39,566 bases of DNA from Eubacteriales bacterium (GCA_030532025.1 JAUNLY010000003.1:1-39566); one strand, 5' to 3'. Shown: positions 22,808 to 31,229, counted from the first letter of the stretch. Numbers and translations are program-made. Notes: generated by a model from the letters alone, not told the origin.

Positions 22808-23824
22808 ATGGAAAAGCTTAGTTTAAAACAGCATATATTATTTTTTTCCTTGCTTACGGCATGCTTTTTTGTGTGCCTATGCATAGGTTCGGTACCCATA
22901 GCTTTAAGCGAAAGCGTAGATATTTTATATAAGGCCTTGATGGGGGTAGAGCAGAGCAGCACAAGTGCAAGCATACTCATATTTGTGCGCCTGCCACGCG
23001 TTACAAGCACAGGGCTTGTTGGGGCTTCACTCGCTATAAGCGGTGCTGCGATGCAGGGGCTTTTGCAAAACCCCTTGGCAGATGGCGGCACGCTTGGCAC
23101 AAGTGCGGGCGCGGCTTTAGGCGCTGTGCTTTCTATTGCATTTGATATAACGCTACCAAGCTTTGCCTTAGCAGGTACTGCCATAATGGCAATATTATTT
23201 AGTTTTATATCTCTTATAATAGTTATGTCTATCGCTTACGCCGTGGATAAAAATTTCACCAACAATACCATAATACTTATGGGCGTTATATTTTCAATGT
23301 TTGCGGGAAGCCTTATAAGCCTTGTTATGGCGTTTTCCGGGGAGAAGCTCCGCTCTATAACATTTTGGACCATGGGTTCTCTTGCGGGGGCGGATTTTTC
23401 TAACATAGTCTTGCTGCTCTTATCGCTTATTCCTTCAAGCCTTGTGCTTATGCTTAACGCAAGGGAAATCAATGCGTTTTCCCTTGGGGAAAACGAAGCG
23501 TTGCACATAGGCGTTAATGTAAAAAAGGTTAAAATAGCACTGTTAATTGCAGTAAGCTGTCTTATAGGCACTGCTGTGTCCGTGGGTGGAAGCATAGGCT
23601 TTGTGGGTCTTATAGTTCCGCATGCGCTTAGAATAAAATTCTCCGGCAATTATAAAAAGCTTTTGCCGCTGTGCCTTTATGCAGGAGCTATATTTTTAAT
23701 GCTTACGGACCTCTTGGCTCGCACAATATTAAGCCCTGTTGAATTGCCTATAGGCGTTGTTACTTCCTTTGTAGGTGCTATTGTATTTGTGGTTATATAT
23801 GCGGGAAGGAAAAGAAATGCTTAA
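22808..23824 (+). CDS. btuC: Cobalamin ABC transporter permease (FecCD/BtuC family)
   Basis: 338 residues from ATG 22808 (MEKLSLKQ). A GTG at 22790 is in frame but lies inside the palindrome. Neither has a good Shine-Dalgarno, so translation may be coupled to btuF or weak. About 10 helices with the FecCD landmarks RLPRVTSTGLVGASLAISG, MQGLLQNPLADGGTLGTSAG, and the ATPase-coupling region ALHIGVNVKKVK, then GGSIGFVGLIVPHALR. Usual length for BtuC. Forms the uptake channel with BtuF and BtuD. Confidence 0.93.
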   Translation: MEKLSLKQHILFFSLLTACFFVCLCIGSVPIALSESVDILYKALMGVEQSSTSASILIFVRLPRVTSTGLVGASLAISGAAMQGLLQNPLADGGTLGTSAGAALGAVLSIAFDITLPSFALAGTAIMAILFSFISLIIVMSIAYAVDKNFTNNTIILMGVIFSMFAGSLISLVMAFSGEKLRSITFWTMGSLAGADFSNIVLLLLSLIPSSLVLMLNAREINAFSLGENEALHIGVNVKKVKIALLIAVSCLIGTAVSVGGSIGFVGLIVPHALRIKFSGNYKKLLPLCLYAGAIFLMLTDLLARTILSPVELPIGVVTSFVGAIVFVVIYAGRKRNA

Positions 23825-24569
23825 GGTAAATAATGTCGCCGTATTTTATGAAGATAAAAAGGCGCTTGATAATATATCCTTTTCGGTAGGTAAGGGCGAA
23901 TGGCTTATGTTGCTTGGGGCCAACGGCGCGGGCAAAACAAGCCTTATTAAAACGCTGTGCAGGGAATTAAGCTACAAAGGCGAAATAACTTTACTAAATA
24001 AAGATATACGCAAATATAAAAATAAAGCCTACGCTCGAAGCCTTGGTGTATTAAGCCAGCTTCATAACAACAACACGGCTTTAAATGTAAAAGAAGTAGT
24101 AAGCCTTGGCAGGTACAGCTACACGGGTGTTTTTGCACCTTTTAGCGATCAAGATACATATTACATAGATCAAGCGATAGAAACCGTAGGCTTAAAGGGA
24201 TATGAGAATAGGCCTATGTACACTTTGTCGGGCGGTGAGCAACAGAGGGCATATCTTGCACAGGTTTTTGCGCAAAACCCTAAGGTGCTGCTTCTTGACG
24301 AGCCTGTAAACTCGCTTGACCTATATTATACCGTAAGCTTGCTTAATGCGGTCAAGACTTGGCTTAAACAAGGGGAGCGCTGCGTAATATCCGCCATGCA
24401 CGACGTAGGCCTTGCTGCAAAGTACGGCGAAAAATGCCTGCTTTTAAAAGAAGGACAGGTAAGTTTGTACGGAGATTGTCAAGAAGTGCTCTTCAGCAAG
24501 GAGATAAACGAAGCCTACAAACTTGACGTTCGCAAAACCATGCGCGAGCAAGCGGAGTTTTGGTTGTAA
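23817..24569 (+). CDS. btuD: Cobalamin ABC transporter ATPase
   Basis: 250 residues from ATG 23817 (MLKVNNVAV), overlapping the btuC stop by 8 nt, with AAGGA at 23805-23809. Complete ABC motifs: Walker A GANGAGKTS, Q-loop region LGVLSQLH, signature LSGGEQQRAYLAQ, Walker B VLLLDEPVN and H-loop SAMHDVG. Size and sequence fit the FepC/BtuD group of iron-siderophore/B12 importers. Last gene of the riboswitch operon; the stop is followed by a partial palindromic repeat and a strong terminator. Confidence 0.94.
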   Translation: MLKVNNVAVFYEDKKALDNISFSVGKGEWLMLLGANGAGKTSLIKTLCRELSYKGEITLLNKDIRKYKNKAYARSLGVLSQLHNNNTALNVKEVVSLGRYSYTGVFAPFSDQDTYYIDQAIETVGLKGYENRPMYTLSGGEQQRAYLAQVFAQNPKVLLLDEPVNSLDLYYTVSLLNAVKTWLKQGERCVISAMHDVGLAAKYGEKCLLLKEGQVSLYGDCQEVLFSKEINEAYKLDVRKTMREQAEFWL

Positions 24570-24571
24570 AT

Positions 24572-24625
24572 TAAAGGCATTAATGTTTGAGATTAGTATA
24601 ATACTCTCCACGTGCTAAAGGCATT
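24572..24625. repeat. Intergenic palindromic element, copy C (single arm) with flanking direct repeats
   Basis: ATTAATGTTTGAGATTAGTA (24579-24598) is the exact inverted copy of the left arm of element B. The second arm is missing. The 10-mer TAAAGGCATT occurs on both sides (24572-24581 and 24616-24625), partly overlapping the arm. This may be a remnant left by loss of the rest of the element, or coincidence. Confidence 0.65.
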
Positions 24626-24631
24626 TAACTA

Positions 24632-24672
24632 AAAAATCAGGCATTCATCGTTTAGATGAATGCCTGATTTTT
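24632..24672. terminator. Bidirectional terminator between btuD and the flavin reductase
   Basis: An 18-bp perfect stem, AAAAATCAGGCATTCATC and its complement, with loop GTTTA. The A/T ends give a U-tract in both directions. It closes two convergent transcripts. Confidence 0.93.
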
Positions 24673-24690
24673 ATAAGGAGAGATGAGGAA

Positions 24691-26556
24691 TTACTTGTCT
24701 AAGCTCTTTGCTGCTTGAGTACCGGCTATCCTGCCAAATACCACTATATCCGCAACGGCGTTGCCGCCGAGACGGTTTGCGCCATGTATACCGCCGGTTA
24801 TTTCGCCAGCTGCGAAAAGCCCTGGTATGGCTTCGCCGTTTTCGTTTAGCACTCGTGTGTTCTCGTCTATAACAAGACCGCCCATAGTATGGTGTATGCC
24901 TGCTGTTACCTTTACGGCGTAGTAGGGTGCCTTGTCAAGGGGGTTAGCGAAGTTTGTTCTGCCGAATTCTTTGTCTTCCTTGGCTTTGACGCTCTCGTTC
25001 CAAGTATCAAGTGTATTCTGAAGGGTTGCAGCGTCCATATTTAAGTTTTCTGCAAGTGCTGCTAAGCTTTCGCCTTCTATGGTGAAGCCTTTTTTGATGT
25101 AGCCGGCTATTACACCGGAGGCTTCTGCCATGTTGCTGTCCACTATAAGGTAGCTAAAGCTGCCGGGTTGTGCGATTTCGGCTGCGGATACCACGTCGCG
25201 CGTGCCTACTTCGTCTATAAAGCGTTTGCCTTCTGCGTTTATAAGTATTGCACCATCGCCACGCAGTCCTTCTGTTATAAGGGCGGAAGTGTCAAACTGC
25301 ACCGTCGGGTGAATTTGTATTTCCTTCATGTCTACAACGGCTGCACCGACTTCCTGCGCCATTTTGATACCACTACCTTGTGCGCCTGCTGCGTTTGTTG
25401 TCATAAAGCCTTTAAGCTCCGGTTTGTAGTGCTCTACCATTTCAAGGTTTGCGCCAAAACCGCCTGTGGTAAGTATTACAGCGCCTGCATTTATTGTAAC
25501 ATCGTCGCTTAATTCGCCTTTTGCTTTAACGCCCGCGACCTTGCCGTCCTTTTCTATAAGGCTTACGGCTTCAAGGTTAAGGAGCAACTCTATGTTCCTG
25601 TTTTTAAGGTTTTCTTCAAGACGGGGTACCAGGAAACTACCTACGGATATGGTTTTGCCGTCTTCGCCAACGGGCCTGTGCGCACGCCTTACGGAAGCGC
25701 CGCCAAGGCTTGAAACGCTGGTAAGTCCGGCGTTGTTTTTGCTAAGCCATTCTATTGCAGAAGCTCCGTTTTCTGCGAATACCTGTACTAATTTGGGGTT
25801 GTTTTTGCCTTTGCCGCCTATAAGCGTATCAAGCTGCATAAGCTCTGAGGAATCAAAATAACCTTCGGGATTTGCCTTGTAGTTGTCAAACTGTTCCTGA
25901 ACTATCTTTGCAAGCTCCTGTATGCGGGCGTTGTCTTCAAAACCCTTGGCTTTTTCGAGCGTTTTTTCAACACCGGCAGCTTCTTTAAACTCGTTGCTGT
26001 CCTGTACGGGTGTTTTGCCTGCGTTCATACCGCCGGTTGCACGTACGGTGTTACCGCCAACCATAGCTTGGCTTTCGATAAGTATTACTTTTTTGCCTTC
26101 GTCGGATGCATTTATAGCTGCTGTCATGCCTGCGCCACCTGCACCTACTACGACTATGTCGCAGTCAAGTACAACCGGCTCTTTTTTCTCTTGCGTATCT
26201 GCACCTGTCAAATAGTCGTCCGGGTTAAGGCCGGCTTCTGTAAGTGCGTTTTTTGCAGCTTCCAAAAGAGCCTCTGAAGTTATCGTAGCACCGCTTATGC
26301 TTTCAACGCCTATGCTGCCTGTTTCGCTTATTTTTCCGGGCAGTATTTCAAGTGCGTTTGAGCCAATACCGGCGGTTTCATCATCGCCGGTTGCTGTAAC
26401 GCTGACGATTTTGTCGTTTTCTATTGTAAGTTTAATGCTTACTTCGCCGCCGAAGCCGTCAGCTGTGCCGGTAAATTCACCGTTTACTGAGGCGAAAGCG
26501 GGAGTGAGCGAGAGCAAAAGCGCAATGCTCATAATAATTGCAGATAGTTTTTTCAT
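24691..26556 (-). CDS. Secreted FMN/FAD-dependent fumarate/urocanate-type reductase
   Basis: 621 residues. Signal peptide (MKKLSAIIMS to FAS), with no lipobox Cys. An FMN-binding domain (about 27-105) has SGATITS; Thr91 is the likely site of covalent FMN attachment by ApbE. The FAD_binding_2 reductase domain starts at VVGAGGAGMTAAI (about 137). Active-site residues known from flavocytochrome c fumarate reductase are present: His416 (IQIHPT), Thr428/Glu429 (LITEGLRG), Arg453 (GTRDVVS, proton donor), His556 (HHTMGG) and Arg595 (GANRLGG). Leu426 replaces the substrate-side Met of fumarate reductase, so the acceptor may be fumarate or another enoate. No haem motifs. ApbE and an electron donor are not in the window. 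Confidence 0.92.
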   Translation of the reverse strand: MKKLSAIIMSIALLLSLTPAFASVNGEFTGTADGFGGEVSIKLTIENDKIVSVTATGDDETAGIGSNALEILPGKISETGSIGVESISGATITSEALLEAAKNALTEAGLNPDDYLTGADTQEKKEPVVLDCDIVVVGAGGAGMTAAINASDEGKKVILIESQAMVGGNTVRATGGMNAGKTPVQDSNEFKEAAGVEKTLEKAKGFEDNARIQELAKIVQEQFDNYKANPEGYFDSSELMQLDTLIGGKGKNNPKLVQVFAENGASAIEWLSKNNAGLTSVSSLGGASVRRAHRPVGEDGKTISVGSFLVPRLEENLKNRNIELLLNLEAVSLIEKDGKVAGVKAKGELSDDVTINAGAVILTTGGFGANLEMVEHYKPELKGFMTTNAAGAQGSGIKMAQEVGAAVVDMKEIQIHPTVQFDTSALITEGLRGDGAILINAEGKRFIDEVGTRDVVSAAEIAQPGSFSYLIVDSNMAEASGVIAGYIKKGFTIEGESLAALAENLNMDAATLQNTLDTWNESVKAKEDKEFGRTNFANPLDKAPYYAVKVTAGIHHTMGGLVIDENTRVLNENGEAIPGLFAAGEITGGIHGANRLGGNAVADIVVFGRIAGTQAAKSLDK

Positions 26557-26597
26557 GTTTACCTCCTATTAGTTTACTGGGGAAACCCCATGCAATA

Positions 26598-26606
26598 ATT
26601 ATATCA
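26598..26606 (-). promoter_or_regulatory. Extended -10 promoter of the flavin reductase
   Basis: Minus strand TGATATAAT, a perfect extended -10 (TGnTATAAT). No good -35 lies at 17-18 nt, which is typical of extended -10 promoters. The ribosome site AGGAGGT precedes the ATG at 26556. Confidence 0.55.
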
Positions 26607-26696
26607 TAAGAGTTGTGGCGCATATATATGGAGCGGGACACTTTCTGCCCTATATTTGCCGAATACGCAAACCCCACAAGGAGAAAAAAATTTCGC

Positions 26697-26725
26697 TTGA
26701 AATCGGCAAGCATTATATATACAAT
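26697..26725 (+). promoter_or_regulatory. Promoter of the serine hydrolase gene
   Basis: -35 TTGAAA (26697-26702), a 17-nt spacer and -10 TACAAT (26720-26725). Identical in both boxes and spacing to the promoter at 35303-35331, which also drives a secreted protein. Confidence 0.8.
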
Positions 26726-26755
26726 AGGGGATACAGTTTTTAAGGAGGCTCCGGC

Positions 26756-27931
26756 ATGAAAAAACTTTTCGCAATACTGCTGTGCATGGCACTCGTTATG
26801 CCTTTGTTTTTCAATGTCGCGGCAGAAGAAAATTGGGACGAGCGTTTTAAACAGGTTTTGCGTAAACACAGTACAGTCGGTGGTGCCGTTGCCATAGTAA
26901 AAGAGGGAAAGGTAGTATACGAATACTACTACGGCAGACAGGGCAAAAAGGACGTACCGGTTAACGCCAACACAAAATTCCATACGGCATCAGTTGCAAA
27001 AATGGTTACCGCAATAGGTGTTATGCAACTCGTGGAACAAGGTTTAATAGATTTAGATAAAGATTTAAGCACATATTTTAATTTCCCTGTGGGAAATCCT
27101 CGCTACAAATCCACTCCTGTTACATTAAGGCAGGTTATGAGCCATACTTCGTCTATAAATGGAGACAGTAGTTTCGGATCCAAAAAACATGATTTAGAGT
27201 GGCTGCTTACGCCTAACAGAAGCACCAACAAGCAGTGGAATAACTATGCTCCGGGAACACAATACCAATATGCCAATTTAAATGGCGGGCTTCTTGGCTC
27301 GATAATAGAGTGCCTTACTAATATAAGTGCCGACCAATATATGAAAAAACACGTTTTTGAACCCTTGGAAATAGAAGCTGCTTACAATGTTTCTTTAATT
27401 AAAGATATAAATACAGTAAGCTGGCTTTTTAAAAGCAACGGTGATATTATAGAATCCGCAGAGCGTACCTATAAAAAATCCGGATATTACAAGGACACGA
27501 GCGATTATAAAAACCACTACTATAAAACCGTGGGCGGGCTTTATATATCCGCAAGGGACTTGGCGCGTATTACATACATATTGTGCAATGACGGAACTAT
27601 GGACGGAGTAAGAATTTTAAATAAGGAAACGGTGGAACTAATGCGTATAAATCAAGGTGCGGTTCCAAATTCTTCCGTTACTACGGATAAAAGCAGCTAC
27701 GGGCTAAATGTGGATATATCTGTAAACGATATGACGCCCGTAAAGTGGTATGGACACCAAGGCGTGAAAGAGAAATTTATATGCAACGCTTATTTCTGTC
27801 CGGAGCTTGACGCTTCTGTAGTTCTGCTTACAAACGGCTGCTCAAAGAAAAAAACAAACCACGTAGGCAATATAAGCCGTGCGGTTATTAATACAGCTTA
27901 TGAATTTTTAACAAGCCAACCGGCTTTATAA
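26756..27931 (+). CDS. Secreted serine hydrolase, beta-lactamase/penicillin-binding (class C-like) family
   Basis: 391 residues with a signal peptide (MKKLFAILLC to NVAA) and no lipobox. Catalytic SXXK is Ser79-Val-Ala-Lys82. The second motif is Tyr172-Ala-Asn174, and the third is probably HQG (in KWYGHQGVKEK) in place of KTG. LRQVMSHTSSI is typical of the family. Such enzymes can be beta-lactamases, D-Ala-D-Ala or D-amino acid peptidases, or esterases; HXG in place of KTG favours a peptidase or esterase over a true resistance enzyme, but this is inference. TAAGGAGG precedes the ATG. It has its own promoter and is followed closely by nrdR. Confidence 0.88.
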   Translation: MKKLFAILLCMALVMPLFFNVAAEENWDERFKQVLRKHSTVGGAVAIVKEGKVVYEYYYGRQGKKDVPVNANTKFHTASVAKMVTAIGVMQLVEQGLIDLDKDLSTYFNFPVGNPRYKSTPVTLRQVMSHTSSINGDSSFGSKKHDLEWLLTPNRSTNKQWNNYAPGTQYQYANLNGGLLGSIIECLTNISADQYMKKHVFEPLEIEAAYNVSLIKDINTVSWLFKSNGDIIESAERTYKKSGYYKDTSDYKNHYYKTVGGLYISARDLARITYILCNDGTMDGVRILNKETVELMRINQGAVPNSSVTTDKSSYGLNVDISVNDMTPVKWYGHQGVKEKFICNAYFCPELDASVVLLTNGCSKKKTNHVGNISRAVINTAYEFLTSQPAL

Positions 27932-27953
27932 ATATATAAAAAGGGGGAATACT

Positions 27954-28412
27954 ATGAAGTGTCCGTTTTGTGGCGGAGAGGACAGCCGTGTGGTGGATTC
28001 GCGCCCCACGGAAGACAAAACAAGCATAAGGCGCAGAAGGGAATGTGAGAACTGCAGCAAGCGTTTTACCACATACGAAAAATTAGAGCATGTGCAGTTG
28101 CTTGTAATAAAAAAGGATCAGACAAGGGAACTTTTCTTGCCGGATAAAATACGCGCGGGCATTATACACGCCTGCCATAAAAGGCCGGTAACCGCAAAGC
28201 AAATAGACGATATTGTATCCAAGGTAGAGCAGATGGCGTACAACAGCCTAAAGCAAGAGGTAACCACTAAGCAAATAGGGGAGATGGTTATGGACGAGCT
28301 AAGGGAGCTTGACGAGGTCGCCTATGTTCGCTTTGCGTCCGTATACAGGCAGTTTACGGATATACCGAGCTTTATGCAGGAACTTCGCAACATGATGAAG
28401 GAAAGAAACTGA
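27954..28412 (+). CDS. nrdR: Transcriptional repressor NrdR
   Basis: 152 residues, the standard size. NrdR represses ribonucleotide reductase operons in response to dATP/ATP. The zinc ribbon has cysteines in KCPFCGG and CENCSKRFTTYE, with the conserved SIRRRREC between. The ATP-cone covers VIKKDQTRELFLPDKIRAGI onward. AAAGGGGG lies before the ATG, 22 nt after the hydrolase stop, so it may share that promoter. Its target NrdR boxes and any nrd genes are not seen here. The neighbour across the terminator, YfbR, acts on dNMPs. Confidence 0.97.
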   Translation: MKCPFCGGEDSRVVDSRPTEDKTSIRRRRECENCSKRFTTYEKLEHVQLLVIKKDQTRELFLPDKIRAGIIHACHKRPVTAKQIDDIVSKVEQMAYNSLKQEVTTKQIGEMVMDELRELDEVAYVRFASVYRQFTDIPSFMQELRNMMKERN

Positions 28413-28420
28413 GAAAGTAT

Positions 28421-28463
28421 CAAACAAAAACGCACCCATATTAAAACGGTGCGTTTTTGTTTG
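28421..28463. terminator. Bidirectional terminator between nrdR and yfbR
   Basis: A 16-bp stem CAAACAAAAACGCACC and its complement with an 11-nt loop. The A5/T5 runs within the arms give U-rich ends in both directions. Confidence 0.9.
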
Positions 28464-28478
28464 GGTTTTGCTAAAGTA

Positions 28479-29060
28479 TTATCTGGATATTTGGTCAAGC
28501 GTCATAGCAAAGCCCGGTACAAATTCGTCCATAAAATCCTTTACCTCGGGAAGGTCTATTGCATGTATGGAGCTTAATATGCCGCGCTCGGCTTCCTCAA
28601 ACTCTCTGTTGCCTACCTTGCTTTCTTCAAGGCATTTAACGTATGCACATATGCGGTCGGCGGCCTTTACAATGCGCCATTCTATGGTGTCGGTATCGGC
28701 GGATATAAGCGGCTTATAGTGTTTTACAAGGTCTTGCGGTAGCATGGACAAAAGCCTCTGTATAGCTACCTCTTCTATCTTGTTGTATTCTTTTTTAATG
28801 GAAGAATTATTATGTTTAACCGGCGTAGGTAAATCCCCCGTTATAACTTCGCTTGCGTCGTGGTAAAGCGCTAAGGTCATAATATGCTCGGCGTTGTAAT
28901 TTCTGTTGTGGCGTTCATTGCCTATTATAGCTATTGCGTGGGCAAACATAGCTGCCTGCATGGAATGTTCCATGTCGTTTTCAGGCAGCGTGTTTCTCAT
29001 AAGCCCCCAACGCATTATAAATTTCATTCTTGATAGATATGCAAAAAAATGGTGTGCCAT
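28479..29060 (-). CDS. yfbR: HD-domain 5'-deoxynucleotidase, YfbR-like
   Basis: 193 residues from ATG 29060, chosen because MAHHFFAYLSRMKFIMRWG aligns with the known start of E. coli YfbR and lies 1 nt after the rarA stop; a longer frame runs back into rarA. HD-type metal ligands are in EHSMQAAMFAHA and YHDASEVITGDLPTP. The end DFMDEFVPGFAMTLDQIS also matches. It dephosphorylates dNMPs, trimming deoxynucleotide pools. Third gene of the nitroreductase-rarA-yfbR operon. AAGGA in the rarA tail serves as ribosome site. Confidence 0.95.
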   Translation of the reverse strand: MAHHFFAYLSRMKFIMRWGLMRNTLPENDMEHSMQAAMFAHAIAIIGNERHNRNYNAEHIMTLALYHDASEVITGDLPTPVKHNNSSIKKEYNKIEEVAIQRLLSMLPQDLVKHYKPLISADTDTIEWRIVKAADRICAYVKCLEESKVGNREFEEAERGILSSIHAIDLPEVKDFMDEFVPGFAMTLDQISR

Positions 29061-29061
29061 A

Positions 29062-30357
29062 TTATCTGTCCTTCTGTTTTTTGATATTTTTTTCAAAGCC
29101 GAGTTTACCGGGCTTGTAGTATACGGTATCTTCAAAGCCTTCGGGCATATAGTTTTGTTCTATATAGTGCCCCTCGTAATCGTGCGGGTAAAGGTAGCCC
29201 TGTCCTGCGCCCGTTTTTTCTGCGCCTTTGTAGTGTGTGTCGCGAAGGTGCATGGGAACAGCGCCAAGGTCGCCTTTTTGGGCGTCTGCCATGGATTTTT
29301 CCATGGCAATTACAACGCTGTTTGACTTAGGGCTTTCGCACACGGCTATAATGGCCTGTGTAAGGCTTAGCCTTGCTTCCGGCATGCCGACAAGCTTAAG
29401 TGCCTGTGCAGCGCTTACCGCCTGCACCATAGCTTCGGGGTTTGCAAGCCCAACATCTTCGCTGGCGTGTGCTATTATGCGCCTTGCTAAAAGCATAGGG
29501 TCGCAGCCGGAATATAAAAGGCGTGAAAACCAAAGCAAGGCGGCGTCGCTGTCTGAACCTCTTAAGGATTTGCAGAAAGCCGAAAGCATATCGTAATACA
29601 AATTATCGTCCATACGCAATACGGGCTTTTGTATGCTCTCCTGCGCTATATCAAGCGTTATTGTAATTGTGCCATTTACGGTGGGCGTTGTAAGTGCCGC
29701 AAGCTCAAGAGCGTTAAGCGCCATTCTTGCGTCCCCGTTTGATACAAATACAAGATGCTTAAGCGCATCGTTATCTATTGTAATGTTTAATTTGCCAAGC
29801 CCTCTTTCGGTATCCTTTAGAGCGAAAAGCAATATATTTTCTATGTCTTTTTGGTTAAGAGGTTTAAACTCAAACAACCTGCATCGGGAAACTATTGCGG
29901 GCGTCATGGATACCATGGGGTTTTCCGTGGTGGAGCCTATAAATTTTATAATGCCCTTTTCTATTGCCGGCAATATGCTGTCTGACTGTGCCTTGCTCCA
30001 GCGGTGGCATTCGTCAAGCAGAAGATAGGTGGATTTGCCATACATCTTTTGCCTGTCCTGCGCTTGCTTTAGCACCTCACGCACATCCGCAACGCCGCTT
30101 GTAACGGCGTTCATTCGTTCAAAGGCGGATTTTGTAACTTGTGCAATAACGTTTGCAAGAGTCGTTTTACCGGTGCCGGGTGGGCCCCAGAATATGCTGC
30201 TTGTAAGCCTGTCTATTTCTATTGCTCGGCGCAGCAAACGCCCCTTGCCTACTATATGCTCTTGCCCAAAAAATTCGTCTAAACTGCGTGGGCGCATGCG
30301 GTCTGCAAGCGGGCGGTTTTTACTGTCGTCCCTTTGTGCAAAGTCAAATAATGTCAT
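29062..30357 (-). CDS. rarA: Replication-associated recombination protein A (MgsA/RarA family AAA ATPase)
   Basis: 431 residues, a normal length. It acts at stalled replication forks with SSB and is related to clamp-loader ATPases. N-terminal PLADRMRPRSLDEFFGQEHI is a signature of the family. Walker A is GPPGTGKTT, Walker B LLLDECHRWSKAQSD (the usual DEIHRFNK is changed to DECHRWSK, a mild variation), sensor-1 IGSTTENP, and C-terminal MPEARLSLTQAII. The ATG overlaps the nitroreductase stop by 4 nt. Confidence 0.96.
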   Translation of the reverse strand: MTLFDFAQRDDSKNRPLADRMRPRSLDEFFGQEHIVGKGRLLRRAIEIDRLTSSIFWGPPGTGKTTLANVIAQVTKSAFERMNAVTSGVADVREVLKQAQDRQKMYGKSTYLLLDECHRWSKAQSDSILPAIEKGIIKFIGSTTENPMVSMTPAIVSRCRLFEFKPLNQKDIENILLFALKDTERGLGKLNITIDNDALKHLVFVSNGDARMALNALELAALTTPTVNGTITITLDIAQESIQKPVLRMDDNLYYDMLSAFCKSLRGSDSDAALLWFSRLLYSGCDPMLLARRIIAHASEDVGLANPEAMVQAVSAAQALKLVGMPEARLSLTQAIIAVCESPKSNSVVIAMEKSMADAQKGDLGAVPMHLRDTHYKGAEKTGAGQGYLYPHDYEGHYIEQNYMPEGFEDTVYYKPGKLGFEKNIKKQKDR

Positions 30358-31109
30358 GCCTTGTCCTCAACAAAAATATCGCAGGAATTTAAATTTATAT
30401 CTATGCTTAAGCGGTAAGGCACATCTTGCAAAGCGCAAAGTGCGTGCAGCATCGCTATGCCGGCATCAAGGCTGTTTATCTTTTTAAATGTAATACGCAA
30501 TGTGTTACCGGTAAAGTCAAAACGCCAAGGCTGGCGGTTTAAAGCAGAAGGTGCGAGCCGTACGGCTTCTGCAGTATTGTAAGCCCAAAGTGGCCATGTG
30601 CTGGGGTTGTCTCTGCAAAGTGCGTTAAGCGTTTTTCTTTCTTTGCCCTTGTTGTTGCCAAGGGGTAAACCAAAGGGTATTATGGCGGCTATTTTTTCGG
30701 GTTCGTTTAGTTTTGTGTTTACAGCGCTTCTTTTAAAATTGCCGCTTACCCAGCAAGCGTTAAGGCCAAGCTTGGTAATTTCAAGCGCTAAAGCTTCTCC
30801 CATCAAGCCTGCGTAAAAAGAGCTTAATGGCATGGTGGCGTCTATAATAACTGCGATATAATAGTATACATTTTCAAAGGAAGGGAATAGCGGTATAGGT
30901 ATTATTACATCATGCCTGCCATCGTTTTTTGCTATATTTAAACGCACGCCGGGAAGCCTTAAGCGTGCAAGCTTGTATTCAAGGGCGCTTATAACTTCAA
31001 GCGGTGTGTTTTTCTTAAAACGCCTTAAGCTTATGCGCCTTGGTATGTGCTTGAGCCACAGCCCCAAATCCTTTTTATCAAAAATGTCTTTAAGCCCTGT
31101 CTTTGCCAT
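30354..31109 (-). CDS. Nitroreductase-like flavoprotein (TM1586 type)
   Basis: 251 residues from ATG 31109 (MAKTGLKDIF), chosen for GGGAGGG 5 nt upstream; a longer in-frame start exists but has no ribosome site. The pattern is two nitroreductase-like halves: IPRRISLRRFKK early, YAGLMGEALALEITKLGLNACWVSG in the middle (a helix/strand pair typical of FMN-binding nitroreductases, shown here as two pieces, YAGLMGEALALE and ITKLGLNACWVSG), and RLAPSALNRQPWRFD late. The NRQPW word is a common FMN contact. The reaction is probably NAD(P)H-dependent reduction of an unknown acceptor. First gene in the operon with rarA and yfbR; that link is not understood. Confidence 0.82.
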   Translation of the reverse strand: MAKTGLKDIFDKKDLGLWLKHIPRRISLRRFKKNTPLEVISALEYKLARLRLPGVRLNIAKNDGRHDVIIPIPLFPSFENVYYYIAVIIDATMPLSSFYAGLMGEALALEITKLGLNACWVSGNFKRSAVNTKLNEPEKIAAIIPFGLPLGNNKGKERKTLNALCRDNPSTWPLWAYNTAEAVRLAPSALNRQPWRFDFTGNTLRITFKKINSLDAGIAMLHALCALQDVPYRLSIDINLNSCDIFVEDKA

Positions 31110-31144
31110 ATACCCTCCCTCTATAGCTTTTAAGACTTTTACAG

Positions 31145-31173
31145 AGTTTATCACAACAAGGTTGGGCTTTCAA
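31145..31173 (-). promoter_or_regulatory. Promoter of the nitroreductase-rarA-yfbR operon
   Basis: Minus strand: -35 TTGAAA (31173-31168), a 17-nt spacer and -10 TAAACT (31150-31145). About 35 nt upstream of the chosen start. Confidence 0.65.
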
Positions 31174-31229
31174 GCGAGTAATATTGTAATGCGCTTCACC
31201 CGTATTTAAGCATAGACAATGCTGTGTGG

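Noticed and set aside
25168-26572. Several plus-strand frames antisense to the flavin reductase
   Set aside because: Codon-bias shadows of a strongly supported gene; no ribosome sites or recognisable motifs.
10541-26844. Shared AEENW word at the mature N-termini of the DUF3798 protein and the serine hydrolase
   Set aside because: Five residues near a signal-peptide cleavage site are too few to claim relationship; probably chance or a cleavage preference.
26477-26983. Minus-strand frame covering the divergent promoter region and the start of the serine hydrolase
   Set aside because: It crosses both promoters and the hydrolase signal peptide region; no family features.
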